Of a stretch of DNA of 64,000 nucleotides, positions 10,084-18,397 are shown one piece after another; the stretch's first letter is position 1; the number at the start of each line of letters is the position of its first letter. Made by a program: the position numbers and the translations under genes. The DNA comes from Methyloversatilis discipulorum (GTDB lineage Bacteria; Pseudomonadota; Gammaproteobacteria; Burkholderiales; Rhodocyclaceae), in NCBI RefSeq assembly GCF_000527135.1, contig NZ_AZUP01000001.1, positions 1,054,001-1,118,000 of the forward strand, read 5' to 3'. The notes beneath the pieces are model-generated. The model was given only the letters and a program-made list of their open reading frames with translations. It was not told where the DNA came from and did not search any database.

Positions 10084-10956
10084 TCAGGCGGCGCCCGGCC
10101 CCTCCAGCACGGTAAGCAGGGCCGAGGTATCCAGCGTGCCGCCGCCCTGCGCCATCAGCGCATTGAGCTGCTGCCACACGGCAGCCGACAGCGGCATCGC
10201 CAGCCCCAGTTCCACCGCTTCGCCGAGCACGATGCCCATGTCCTTGTGATGCAGGCGCGACTGCACGCCGGCCGAAAAATCGCGTGTCGCCATCTTGCCG
10301 CCGAACAGATCGAGTGCGCGCGAGGCGGCCGAGCCGTGCAGCATCGCTTCGCGCACCTTGCCGAAATCGACGCAGCTGGCCGCGGCCAGCCGCGCCGCCT
10401 CGGCTGCCGCCTCGATGAAGGCGCACAGGATGAGCTGGTTGCACGCCTTGGTCACCTGCCCCGCGCCGTTCGGGCCAACATGCACCTGGGTACGACCGAC
10501 TGCAGCGAGCAAGGGCTTCATGCGCTCGAACACCGCCGCCTCGCCGCCAACCATGATGGCCAGCGTCGCGTCGATGGCACCGCGCTCGCCACCCGACACC
10601 GGCGCATCCAGCATGTCGATGCCGCGCGCCTTCAGCGCCGTGGCGATGTCGCGCGCCACCGACGGCGGAATGGTGCTGTGGTCGATGAAGACGCAACCGG
10701 GCGCTGCGCCCTCAATGACGCCACGCGGGCCCAGCGCCACCTCGCGCACGTCGGTGCCGGTGGTGACGATGCAGCACACGGCGTCCATGCCGCGCGCGCA
10801 GTCCGCCGGCGACGCCGACGGTCGTGCGCCCTGGTCGAGCAAGGGCTGCATCGACTCGGCGCGACGCGCCCACACGGTCACCTCGTGCCCGGCGCGCAGC
10901 AGATTGGCCGCCATCGCGCGGCCCATCGCGCCCAGACCGATGAAGCCGATCTTCAT
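10084..10956 (-). CDS. NAD(P)-dependent beta-hydroxyacid dehydrogenase (3-hydroxyisobutyrate dehydrogenase family)
   Basis: 290 residues. The N-terminal Rossmann fold starts MKIGFIGLGAMGRAMAANLLRAGH. The substrate motif is DAPVSGGERGA and the catalytic lysine motif is GAGQVTKACNQ. It is the second gene of a tandem with a clear paralogue upstream (10 bp apart), and its ribosome site GAGGGGGT overlaps the stop of that gene. The pair may be a duplication with divergent substrates such as tartronate semialdehyde or other 3-hydroxy acids; the exact substrate cannot be read from the sequence. Confidence 0.85.
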   Translation of the reverse strand: MKIGFIGLGAMGRAMAANLLRAGHEVTVWARRAESMQPLLDQGARPSASPADCARGMDAVCCIVTTGTDVREVALGPRGVIEGAAPGCVFIDHSTIPPSVARDIATALKARGIDMLDAPVSGGERGAIDATLAIMVGGEAAVFERMKPLLAAVGRTQVHVGPNGAGQVTKACNQLILCAFIEAAAEAARLAAASCVDFGKVREAMLHGSAASRALDLFGGKMATRDFSAGVQSRLHHKDMGIVLGEAVELGLAMPLSAAVWQQLNALMAQGGGTLDTSALLTVLEGPGAA

Positions 10957-10966
10957 CGCGACCCCC

Positions 10967-11851
10967 TCAGCGCTCGACGCCGCCCAGACCTTCGAGCACC
11001 TTCAGCACGGCGATCGAATCTTCCTCGCCCAAGCCCTGGCCGACCATCGCGTTCAGCATCTGCGCAGCGGCGGCGGCCGAGGGCAGTGCCAGCCCCATGC
11101 GGTGCGCCTCGTTCATGACGATGCGCAGATCTTTCTGGTGCATCCACGACTTGAAGCCCGGCTTGAAATTGCGGTCCAGCATGCGCTGACCGTGGTTCTC
11201 CAGGATGCGGCTGTAGGCGAAGCCGCCGAGCAGCGCCTCGCGTACGCGCGCCGAATCGACGCCGCTCTTCTCGGCGAAGGCGAAAGCCTCGGCCAGCGCC
11301 AGCACGCCGACGCCGGTCAGGATCTGGTTGCAGGCCTTGGCCACCTGGCCGGCGCCGCTGTCGCCGACGCGGGTGACGTTCTTGCCCATCAGCTGGAACA
11401 GCGGCAGCACGCGGTCGAAGGCCTCCTGCGTGCCACCGGCCATGATGGTGAGTGCTGCGTTGATGGCGCCGACTTCACCGCCGGACACCGGCGCGTCGAT
11501 CATCGACACGCCGCGCGCCGCCAGGCGGGCGGCGATGGTGCGCGCCGAGTCCGGCGCGATGGTGCTCATGTCGACGAAGATGAGGTCGGTGCGCCCCGCC
11601 GCGCCTTCGGCGATGCCCTGCGGACCGAGTGCCACCTGCTCGACGTCCGGCGCGTCGGCCACCATCGAGAACACCACATCGGCTTCGCGCGCGACGTCGG
11701 CGATGGTCGAGTGGAAGGTCGCGCCGCTGTCGCGGAAGGGTTCGAGCGATTCGGGGCGACGCGCCCACAGGTGAAGGCTGTGACCGCCCTTGGCCAGATG
11801 CCCCGCCATCGGGCGGCCCATCAATCCGAGTCCGATAAAACCTACTTTCAT
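10967..11851 (-). CDS. 2-hydroxy-3-oxopropionate (tartronate semialdehyde) reductase-like dehydrogenase
   Basis: 294 residues of the same family as its downstream neighbour: MKVGFIGLGLMGRPMAGHLAKGGH, DAPVSGGEVGAINAALTIMAGG, and GAGQVAKACNQILTGVGVLALAEAFAFAEKSGVD with the catalytic lysine. The ACNQI..GV..LAEAFAFAEK..GVD run resembles GarR/GlxR tartronate semialdehyde reductases, which work in glyoxylate or glycerate metabolism, but gcl and hyi are not nearby, so this is a family-level call. A good ribosome site, AAGGAG, lies 8 bp before the ATG. First gene of the two-gene unit. Confidence 0.82.
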   Translation of the reverse strand: MKVGFIGLGLMGRPMAGHLAKGGHSLHLWARRPESLEPFRDSGATFHSTIADVAREADVVFSMVADAPDVEQVALGPQGIAEGAAGRTDLIFVDMSTIAPDSARTIAARLAARGVSMIDAPVSGGEVGAINAALTIMAGGTQEAFDRVLPLFQLMGKNVTRVGDSGAGQVAKACNQILTGVGVLALAEAFAFAEKSGVDSARVREALLGGFAYSRILENHGQRMLDRNFKPGFKSWMHQKDLRIVMNEAHRMGLALPSAAAAAQMLNAMVGQGLGEEDSIAVLKVLEGLGGVER

Positions 11852-11988
11852 GTCCGTCTCCTTATATGTATGCGTCGCTGTGCGCAGAGCGGCTCTGACC
11901 CCGCGGCAGGCGCCGGTGTTCCGGCCTGACGAATCCGAATATAACGCAGGCCGGCACGGGGTTCTGGCGCGGGCATAATCCTGTACCC

Positions 11989-12900
11989 ATGGACTACACG
12001 AAACAGATCAAGGAAATCGGTCGCGGCGCCAAGGGCTCGCGCTCGCTGTCGCGCGACGACGCGCAGGCGCTGTTCGCCGACATGCTCGACGGGAAGGTAC
12101 CGCCGCTGCAGCTGGGCGCCATCGTGCTGGCGATGCGCATCAAGAGCGAGTCGCTGGACGAACTGCTCGGCTTCAAGGCGGCGATCGACGCGCGCATCGC
12201 CCACGTCGCCGCGCCAGCGGGCGCACGCACCGTGGTGCTGCCGACCTACAACGGCGCCCGTCGCCGCCCCAACCTGATGCCGCTGCTGGCAATGCTGCTG
12301 GTACGTGAGGGCATTCCGGTGCTGATCCACGGCCGCTTCGATTTCGACACCCGCGCCGACCCGTTCGCACTGCTGCGCGCGCTCGATCTGCCGATGGCGG
12401 ACAGTCCGGCGCAAGCGGGCGAGCTGCTGGCAACGCGCCGGATCGCCTGCATCGGCGTCGACAAGCTGCTGCCCGGCCTCGATACGCTGCTGTCGCTGCG
12501 CCCGCAGCTGGGCGTGCGCAATTCCGGTCACTCAATGACCAAGATGATCGATCCGATGCCCGGGCGCAGCGTGCGCGTGGTGCCGGTCACGCATCCCGAG
12601 TACATGGAGAAGATGACGCAGTTCCTGCGTCTGGACGGTGGCCGCTCGATGCTGATGCGCGGCACCGAAGGCGAGGCCTACGCCAACCCGGCGCGGCGAC
12701 CGCAGATCACCGGCTTCGTCGATGGCGTCGAATCGGTGCTGTGCGAAGCGGAAGAAGGCAGCGCGCTGACGCAGCCCGAGCCCGGCATCGAGGCGGACGC
12801 GAACGCCCGCCTGATACGCGATATGCTGGACGGACGCAGCGCGGTACCCGCGCCGCTGCTCGCCCACCTCGACGCCTGCCGGCAGCTCGCCTGCAGCTGA
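11989..12900 (+). CDS. ybiB: YbiB-family DNA-binding protein (TrpD2, anthranilate phosphoribosyltransferase-like fold)
   Basis: 303 residues. The sequence has the TrpD-like fold elements: an N-terminal helical domain with LFADMLDGKVPPLQLGAIVLAMRIKSES, then LPTYNGARRRPNLMPLLAMLL and RNSGHSMTKMIDP. YbiB/TrpD2 proteins keep the phosphoribosyltransferase fold but bind nucleic acid instead of catalysing tryptophan synthesis. In E. coli ybiB is SOS-linked; I saw no clear LexA box upstream here. A second copy sits at the end of the nitrate reductase operon (24220-25209). Confidence 0.85.
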   Translation: MDYTKQIKEIGRGAKGSRSLSRDDAQALFADMLDGKVPPLQLGAIVLAMRIKSESLDELLGFKAAIDARIAHVAAPAGARTVVLPTYNGARRRPNLMPLLAMLLVREGIPVLIHGRFDFDTRADPFALLRALDLPMADSPAQAGELLATRRIACIGVDKLLPGLDTLLSLRPQLGVRNSGHSMTKMIDPMPGRSVRVVPVTHPEYMEKMTQFLRLDGGRSMLMRGTEGEAYANPARRPQITGFVDGVESVLCEAEEGSALTQPEPGIEADANARLIRDMLDGRSAVPAPLLAHLDACRQLACS

Positions 12901-12927
12901 GCGCGGTGCGGCAACAAGTCGACCGCT

Positions 12928-14415
12928 TCAGCTCACTCTGAACTGGCTGCCTGCGTCGACCAGCGACTGCGCCATCGCATTCAGCTGCGCTGCCGTCGCG
13001 CGGTCTTCGGCCGCCATCGCGGCCGTGCTGTCGGCGAGCGCGGCGACCTGCTCGACCCCGGCGGCGATCTCGGTTGCCGCCTGCGACTGTTCCTTCATCG
13101 ATTCCGAGATGCCGACGATGATGGCCATCATCGCCTTGATGTCCGCCGACACCGCGGTGATGGACTGACTGACTTCGCCGACGCGATCAACGCCGCGCTG
13201 CGCGGTGGCGACCGTGCTGGCGACGCTGTGCAGCGCCTCGTCCTTGCTCGCCTGCATGGCCTCAACGGTGCGGGCGATGTCTTCGGTCGCGTTGCGGGTG
13301 CGTTCGGCAAGCTTGCGCACTTCGTCCGCCACCACCGCAAAGCCGCGCCCCTGCTCGCCCGCACGGGCCGCTTCGATCGCCGCGTTCAGCGCCAGCAGAT
13401 TGGTCTGGTCGGCAATGTCCTTGATCAGCGCAACGATGGACTTCACGCTTTCGAACTGCGCGCCGATCCGCTGCATGCCGCTCTCGACCTGATGGATGGA
13501 CGCGCCGGTATCGCGGATCTCGTCGGCCAGCGTGTGCATCACGGCCACCCCTGCATCGGCCGACTGTCCGCCGCGGTGGACGCGCTCACTCGCCTCCTCG
13601 GCGTTCTGCGCAATCTGCTGGATGGACGCCGTCAGTTGCTGCACCGCTGCCGCCATGCGTTGGGTCGCGTCGCTCTGCTGTCCGGTCGATGCGGTGACCT
13701 GCTCCGCGTTGGCCACCATCGTGTCGGCCACGCGCTGCGCGCTGGCGGATTCGGTCACCAGCAGGCTCACGGTGCGCGACAGCCGTGCGCGCATCTGCTC
13801 CATCGTCGCGAGCAGCGGCATGCCGGCCTGCGTCGGAATCGCCGACGCGAGATCGCCGGCACCGATGCGCTCGGCCGCCTCGCCGACGCGCGCCGCCTGC
13901 AGCGCTTCGCGCGCCAGGCCCAGCGCCATGTAACACAGCAGGCCGGCCTCGGCCACGACGAAGGCCGCATGCACCAGCACCATGTTGAAGTTGGCGCCGC
14001 CATTGAAGATGAACACGCCGAGACCGGCCGCCTGCATGAAGTTGAAGGCGAGGTGATGCACGGCGATCAGGCCGGCGGCCACCAGTACGGGCCGCCAGTC
14101 ACGGTAATAGAGCAGGAAGGCGAGCAGCACGAAAATGCTGAAGTGCGCCTCGATCAAGCCACCGGTGAGCTGGATCAGCAGCGCGGCCAGCACCATGAAG
14201 GTACTGGCGAAGCCGGTGCGCGACACCAGCGAGCCCGGCGCCATCCGGAACAGCGCGTAAGGCACCAGACAGGCCGGCACGCCGACCAGAAGGGCGGTGG
14301 TCAGACCGCCTGAAATGACGGCGAAGGCGATGCACACGACAGACAGGACGGTCGCCGTGCCCAGCATGACCCGGTCGGCGCTGACGTAGTAGGCGTGAAG
14401 CGCGTGGTCGTTCAT
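12928..14415 (-). CDS. methyl-accepting chemotaxis protein with multi-helix N-terminal membrane domain
   Basis: 495 residues from ATG 14415, which has GGAG about 9 bp upstream. The N-terminal ~190 residues contain about six hydrophobic helices with the motif [15 protein letters not shown] instead of a periplasmic ligand domain. The cytoplasmic signalling part ends in the standard hairpin tip [43 protein letters not shown]. It should feed a CheA/CheW complex; no che genes are in the window. The absence of a large periplasmic domain suggests sensing within or near the membrane. Confidence 0.92.
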   Translation of the reverse strand: MNDHALHAYYVSADRVMLGTATVLSVVCIAFAVISGGLTTALLVGVPACLVPYALFRMAPGSLVSRTGFASTFMVLAALLIQLTGGLIEAHFSIFVLLAFLLYYRDWRPVLVAAGLIAVHHLAFNFMQAAGLGVFIFNGGANFNMVLVHAAFVVAEAGLLCYMALGLAREALQAARVGEAAERIGAGDLASAIPTQAGMPLLATMEQMRARLSRTVSLLVTESASAQRVADTMVANAEQVTASTGQQSDATQRMAAAVQQLTASIQQIAQNAEEASERVHRGGQSADAGVAVMHTLADEIRDTGASIHQVESGMQRIGAQFESVKSIVALIKDIADQTNLLALNAAIEAARAGEQGRGFAVVADEVRKLAERTRNATEDIARTVEAMQASKDEALHSVASTVATAQRGVDRVGEVSQSITAVSADIKAMMAIIVGISESMKEQSQAATEIAAGVEQVAALADSTAAMAAEDRATAAQLNAMAQSLVDAGSQFRVS

Positions 14416-14447
14416 CGTGAAGGTCTCCAGAGAATGTTCTTGCCCGG

Positions 14448-14606
14448 TCAGTTGCGGGTGAGGCACACGCCGACCGGGTTGTTCTTCATGTGCGCCAGCA
14501 GCACGCCACTGCTGGCGACGAGCCAGCATGCGAGCAGGCACCAGGCGAGCCGCGTGCGGCCTGCTTCGGTGCGGCGCTTGGAGTGTTCCGGGCCTTGATC
14601 GTTCAT
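14448..14606 (-). CDS. small single-span membrane protein, hypothetical
   Basis: 52 codons just upstream of the chemoreceptor gene on the same strand, 32 bp away. The product has a basic N-terminus and one hydrophobic helix ([19 protein letters not shown]) with a short polar tail. There is no strong ribosome site before its ATG, and no family is recognised, so it may be a non-coding frame. If real, it would be co-transcribed with the receptor. Confidence 0.35.
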   Translation of the reverse strand: MNDQGPEHSKRRTEAGRTRLAWCLLACWLVASSGVLLAHMKNNPVGVCLTRN

Positions 14607-14662
14607 GTGTGATTTAACGGCTTCGCCACGACTTACTGGAGCGCACCGGCGTGAAGAGCGCC

Positions 14663-14679
14663 TGCACCACATCCGTGCG
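14663..14679. promoter_or_regulatory. NtrC-like binding site upstream of nirB
   Basis: TGCACC-N5-CGTGCG matches 10 of 12 positions of the NtrC dyad TGCACC-N5-GGTGCA and contains the core GCAC-N7-GTGC. It lies about 130 bp before the sigma-54 element at 14800, a normal enhancer distance. Seen by eye only; binding is inferred. Confidence 0.55.
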
Positions 14680-14799
14680 GAGCACACGAGATCCGCGTCC
14701 ATCCGCCCGCCGTACGCCGTCTCGACGATCGGACAACAAGCCATATGAATCAGCGAGTTGAACCATCCCACCCGGCGACGGGCGCAGCCGGAACAAAGC

Positions 14800-14816
14800 T
14801 GGCAAAAGTTTTGCTT
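14800..14816 (+). promoter_or_regulatory. sigma-54 (-24/-12) promoter of the nirB operon
   Basis: TGGCAAAAGTTTTGCTT matches the conserved TGGC and TTGC blocks of the sigma-54 consensus with GG (14801-14802) and GC (14813-14814) exactly 12 bp apart. The predicted start is near 14826, which gives a leader of about 520 nt before nirB. An NtrC-like dyad lies upstream. This fits nitrogen-limitation control of nitrite assimilation. Confidence 0.7.
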
Positions 14817-14948
14817 TATCTCTGTCCGTGAGAGGTCTGTCCGCACGTGCGGGCATTCCGACACCAGGCTTGGTTCACATCGGCACCATCAAGGTTCGAC
14901 CACCGGCACGGCCGGCGCGGCGGACTTCGATAGAAAGGCCCGGGCACA

Positions 14949-15064
14949 CACGGCGCAACGATGCGTCGTGCCCTGGCTGGTTGCTCGATCACTGAAGCAG
15001 GCCGCAATACACAACGCAGGCGCGAGCCTGCGACACATCGGCGCCGCATCCAGGACGGAGCGGC
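14949..15064 (+). promoter_or_regulatory. structured nirB leader with ANTAR-like hexaloop hairpin
   Basis: Three hairpins lie in the predicted nirB 5' leader. The first (14949-14970) has an 8-bp stem CACGGCGC/GCGTCGTG and the hexaloop AACGAT, with A at loop position 1 and G at position 4, as in RNA targets of ANTAR antiterminators such as NasR/NasT. The second (15015-15032) has a 7-bp stem CGCAGGC/GCCTGCG. The third (15043-15064) is an 8-bp stem with one bulged A and the loop AGGAC. A terminator-like structure follows at 15079. The second ANTAR hexaloop is not an obvious match, so the call is tentative. Confidence 0.45.
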
Positions 15065-15078
15065 CGCCATCAACGCTG

Positions 15079-15113
15079 CGGGACGCATCGACTGCGCCGC
15101 GCAGCCCGGTTTT
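15079..15113 (+). terminator. possible intrinsic attenuator in the nirB leader
   Basis: A stem CTGCG-CCG-CGCAG is extended by CGGG/CCCG across a 9-nt bulge on the 5' side and is followed by GTTTTA. It stands about 230 nt before the nirB start and downstream of the hexaloop hairpin, the position expected for the terminator controlled by antitermination. The U-tract is short, so termination strength is uncertain. Confidence 0.4.
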
Positions 15114-15345
15114 ATCGGCTTCGTCTCCCAATGGCGGGACACGACCGACCCAGAGCGTCATTTGCCGACCGGCACGATCCGGTCACGAGAGGTTTTGCCC
15201 TACAGGCGCCAGCGATGCTGCAGGCGCAGGTCTGTGCTCGTCCCTGCGAACCCCATACCGGTCCGCGGCAGCACAGCCGGGCAAGGAATGTCGGCTGCAC
15301 CCGGTGCGGTCTGTTATTGCAGCAATCGGTAGAAGGAACGGGGAC

Positions 15346-17814
15346 ATGGAAAAGAAGCGTCTGGTCATGGTCGGCAACGGGATGGCGGGCTGTCGCACGC
15401 TGGAAGAGCTGCTCAAGATCGCACCGGAGATGTACGACATCACCGTGTTCGGTGCGGAGCCGCATCCGAATTACAACCGCATCCTGCTGTCGCCGGTGCT
15501 GGCCGGTGAAATGACGGTGCAGGACATCATCCTGAACGACTGGGACTGGTACCGCGACAACAGCATCACGCTGCACACCGGCAAGAAGATCGTCAAGATC
15601 GACCGCAAGGCGCGCAAGGTGTTCGCCGACGACGGCACCGAGGCCGAATACGACCGTCTGCTGCTGGCCACCGGCTCCAACCCCTTCATCCTGCCGGTGC
15701 CGGGCAAGGACCTGCCGGGCGTGATCGCCTACCGTGACATCGCCGATACCGACGCGATGATCGATGCCGCCGCCACGCGCAAGCACGCGGTGGTGATCGG
15801 CGCCGGTCTGCTCGGCCTGGAAGCCGCCAACGGTCTGGCGCTGCGCGGCATGCAAGTAACCGTGGTGCATCTGGCGCCGTGGATCATGGAACGCCAGCTC
15901 GACAAGCCCTCGGCTGACATGCTGCAGGCCTCGCTGGAAAAGAAGGGCCTCGCCTTCCTGCTGGAGAAGCAGACCGAATCGCTGATCGCAGGCAGCGACG
16001 GCCGGGTGTCCGCGGTGCGCTTCAAGAGCGGCGAGACGATTCCGGCCGACCTCGTGGTGATGGCTGCCGGCATCCGTCCCAACACCACGCTGGCCGAATC
16101 GGCGGGCATCCACTGCAATCGCGGCATCGTCGTCAACGACACGCTGCAGACCTACGACCCGAAGATCTATGCGGTCGGCGAATGCGTGAACCACCGCGGC
16201 ATCGCCTACGGCCTGGTCGCGCCGCTGTTCGAGCAGGCCAAGGTGTGCGCCAACCACCTCGCCCAGTACGGCATCGGCACCTACAAGGGCTCCGTCACCT
16301 CGACCAAGCTGAAGGTGACCGGCATCGACGTGTTCTCGGCCGGCAATTTCATGGGCGGCCCGGGCTGCGACGACATCGTGCTGCACGACCCGGCGGGCGG
16401 CGTGTACAAGCGCCTGGTGCTCGAAGGCGAGCGCCTGGTCGGTGCCTGTCTGTACGGCGACACCGCGGACGGCAGCTGGTACTTCCAGCTGATCAAGGAC
16501 GGCCAGGACATCCACGCCGTGCGCGACCACCTGATGTTCGGCCAGAACCATCTGGGCGACGTCGGCCACAAGGGCCAGACCCAGGCCGCCTCGATGCCGG
16601 ACAGCGCCGAGGTGTGCGGCTGCAACGGCGTGTGCAAGGGCACCATCGTCAAGGCGATCAAGGAGAAGGGGCTGTTCTCGCTGGACGACGTGCGCAAGCA
16701 CACAAAGGCCTCCAGCTCCTGCGGCTCCTGCACCGGTCTGGTCGAACAGATCCTCGCCTCCTGCGTCGGTGGCGCCTACACGCCGGCCGATTCGAGCTCG
16801 AAGCCGATGTGCGGCTGCACCGACATGAACCACGGCGACGTGCGCGCCGCGATCCGCGACCGCCACATGATCGACATCCCGACCGTGATGCGCGAGCTGA
16901 AGTGGAAGACGCCGAACGGCTGCGCCTCCTGCCGCCCGGCGCTGAACTACTACCTGATCTCGACCTGGCCGCACGAAGCGAAGGACGACGCGCAGAGCCG
17001 CTTCATCAACGAGCGCGCGCACGCCAACATCCAGAAGGACGGCACCTACTCGGTGGTGCCGCGCATGTGGGGCGGCCTGACCACGCCGAACGAACTGCGC
17101 GCCATCGCCGACGCGGCCGAGAAGTACAAGGTGCCGACGGTGAAGGTGACCGGCGGCCAGCGCATCGATCTGCTCGGCGTGAAGAAGGACGACCTGCCGG
17201 CCATGTGGGCCGATTTCGCCAAAGCCGGCATGGTGTCCGGCCACGCCTACGGCAAGAGCCTGCGCACGGTGAAGACCTGCGTCGGCGCCGAGCACTGCCG
17301 CTTCGGCACCCAGCTGTCCATGGGTCTGGGCGTCAAGCTGGAAAAGATGCTGTTCGGCATGTACAGCCCGCACAAGGTGAAGCTCGCGGTGTCCGGCTGC
17401 CCGCGCAACTGCGCCGAAGCCGGCATCAAGGACGTCGGCGTGATCGGCGTCGAATCCGGCTACGAAATCTATGTCGCCGGCAACGGCGGCATCAAGACCG
17501 AGGTCGCACAGTTCTTCTGCAAGGTGAGCAGCGACGAGGAAGTGATGGAGTACTCCGGCGCCTTCCTGCAGCTCTACCGCGAAGAGGGCTGGTACCTCGA
17601 ACGCACGGTGCACTACATCGAGCGCGTCGGTCTCGACTACGTGAAGGGCAAGGTGGTCGATGACGCCGAGAACCGCAAGGCGCTGTACGAACGTCTGCTG
17701 TTCGCGCTGCAGGACTACAAGGACCCGTGGCTGGAACGTGCCGAGGCCGATGCGAAATCCGAACTCGGTCGCGAGTTCCGCACCATCGCCATCAAGCAGG
17801 CGATGAAGGCTTGA
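15346..17814 (+). CDS. nirB: assimilatory NAD(P)H nitrite reductase, large subunit
   Basis: Reduces nitrite to ammonium in the cytoplasm. 822 residues. The start at 15346 has AAGGAA upstream; the frame stays open further 5' but that part is leader. Domain order: FAD/NAD oxidoreductase (VMVGNGMAGCRTLEEL; second Rossmann motif VVIGAGLLGLEAANGLAL), BFD-like [2Fe-2S] regions with CGCNGVCKGTI and CGSCTGLV, a second cysteine-rich region CGCTDMNHGDVRAAI...CASCRPALNYYL, then the siroheme/[4Fe-4S] domain with TCVGAEHC and SGCPRNCAEAGIKD. All cofactor cysteines are present. First gene of the nirB-nirD-narK cluster. Confidence 0.97.
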   Translation: MEKKRLVMVGNGMAGCRTLEELLKIAPEMYDITVFGAEPHPNYNRILLSPVLAGEMTVQDIILNDWDWYRDNSITLHTGKKIVKIDRKARKVFADDGTEAEYDRLLLATGSNPFILPVPGKDLPGVIAYRDIADTDAMIDAAATRKHAVVIGAGLLGLEAANGLALRGMQVTVVHLAPWIMERQLDKPSADMLQASLEKKGLAFLLEKQTESLIAGSDGRVSAVRFKSGETIPADLVVMAAGIRPNTTLAESAGIHCNRGIVVNDTLQTYDPKIYAVGECVNHRGIAYGLVAPLFEQAKVCANHLAQYGIGTYKGSVTSTKLKVTGIDVFSAGNFMGGPGCDDIVLHDPAGGVYKRLVLEGERLVGACLYGDTADGSWYFQLIKDGQDIHAVRDHLMFGQNHLGDVGHKGQTQAASMPDSAEVCGCNGVCKGTIVKAIKEKGLFSLDDVRKHTKASSSCGSCTGLVEQILASCVGGAYTPADSSSKPMCGCTDMNHGDVRAAIRDRHMIDIPTVMRELKWKTPNGCASCRPALNYYLISTWPHEAKDDAQSRFINERAHANIQKDGTYSVVPRMWGGLTTPNELRAIADAAEKYKVPTVKVTGGQRIDLLGVKKDDLPAMWADFAKAGMVSGHAYGKSLRTVKTCVGAEHCRFGTQLSMGLGVKLEKMLFGMYSPHKVKLAVSGCPRNCAEAGIKDVGVIGVESGYEIYVAGNGGIKTEVAQFFCKVSSDEEVMEYSGAFLQLYREEGWYLERTVHYIERVGLDYVKGKVVDDAENRKALYERLLFALQDYKDPWLERAEADAKSELGREFRTIAIKQAMKA

Positions 17815-17825
17815 TCAAGGGATGA

Positions 17826-17901
17826 GGGGCTAGGGGTCAGGGGCTAGCGACAAGCCCACCTCGCGCGGCAAAGCCGCGCCTGTTCCCTGGCCCCTAGCTC
17901 C
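17826..17901 (+). repeat. nested inverted repeat between nirB and nirD
   Basis: The arms 17826-17842 and 17885-17901 can pair over 17 bp (two G-U wobbles) and enclose a second perfect 7-bp hairpin GCGCGGC-AAA-GCCGCGC (17863-17879). The arms are built from repeated CTAGGGG-type units. It could stabilise or process the nirB mRNA relative to nirD, or be a small mobile REP-like element; no poly-T follows, so it is not a typical terminator. Confidence 0.6.
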
Positions 17902-17947
17902 TAGCCCCTGGCCCCAGCCCCCTCCAGATACCCATACAGGACCCCAC

Positions 17948-18268
17948 ATGAGCACCGAAACCACCACCTGGGCGCACGTCTGCGCGCTCGAAGACATCCC
18001 CCTGCTCGGCTCGCGCGTCGTCGCGGCCGAATCTGGCGACATCGCCATCTTCCGCACCGACGGCGACCGCGTGTTCGCGGTACATGACAAGTGCCCGCAC
18101 AAGGGTGGCCCGCTGTCGCAGGGCATCGTCCACGGCGACACGGTCACCTGTCCGCTGCACAGCTGGAAGATCAAGCTGGAATCGGGCGAGGCGGTCGCGC
18201 CCGACGTCGGCTGCACCCGCGGCTTCGAGGTCAAGGTCGAGAACGGCCAGATCCTGCTCAAGGCCTGA
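17948..18268 (+). CDS. nirD: nitrite reductase small subunit, Rieske-type
   Basis: 106 residues. Rieske-like ferredoxin fold with CPHKGGPLSQG and CPLHSWKI, which supply the Cys-His pairs for a [2Fe-2S] cluster. NirD assemblies of this type pass electrons to or support NirB. Separated from nirB by 133 bp that hold the nested inverted repeat. Confidence 0.96.
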   Translation: MSTETTTWAHVCALEDIPLLGSRVVAAESGDIAIFRTDGDRVFAVHDKCPHKGGPLSQGIVHGDTVTCPLHSWKIKLESGEAVAPDVGCTRGFEVKVENGQILLKA

Positions 18269-18292
18269 GGTCCGCTGCGGCCCGCAACGCCT

Positions 18293-18312
18293 GCGACGGC
18301 GAACGCCGTCGC
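18293..18312 (+). other. hairpin between nirD and narK
   Basis: A perfect 8-bp stem GCGACGGC/GCCGTCGC with a GAAC tetraloop lies 25 bp after the nirD stop. No T-run follows. It may protect the nirBD message or be a weak attenuator before narK. Confidence 0.4.
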
Positions 18313-18397
18313 GGCGATCCGAATCACCACTATCCCGAGTACGGCTGCCTGCAAGGATGCGCGCAGACCGGATTGATGACGGGGAGGTCATCCACCG

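Noticed and set aside
11852..11988. LexA (SOS) box upstream of ybiB, as in E. coli
   Set aside because: Only short CTGT matches without the paired ACAG at the right spacing.
15112..17613. 833-codon open frame on the minus strand
   Set aside because: It is antisense to nirB, whose cofactor motifs are complete; long antisense frames are expected at this GC content.
17815..17947. Canonical rho-independent terminator between nirB and nirD
   Set aside because: The stem is strong but no T-run follows on either side, and the two genes encode subunits of one enzyme.
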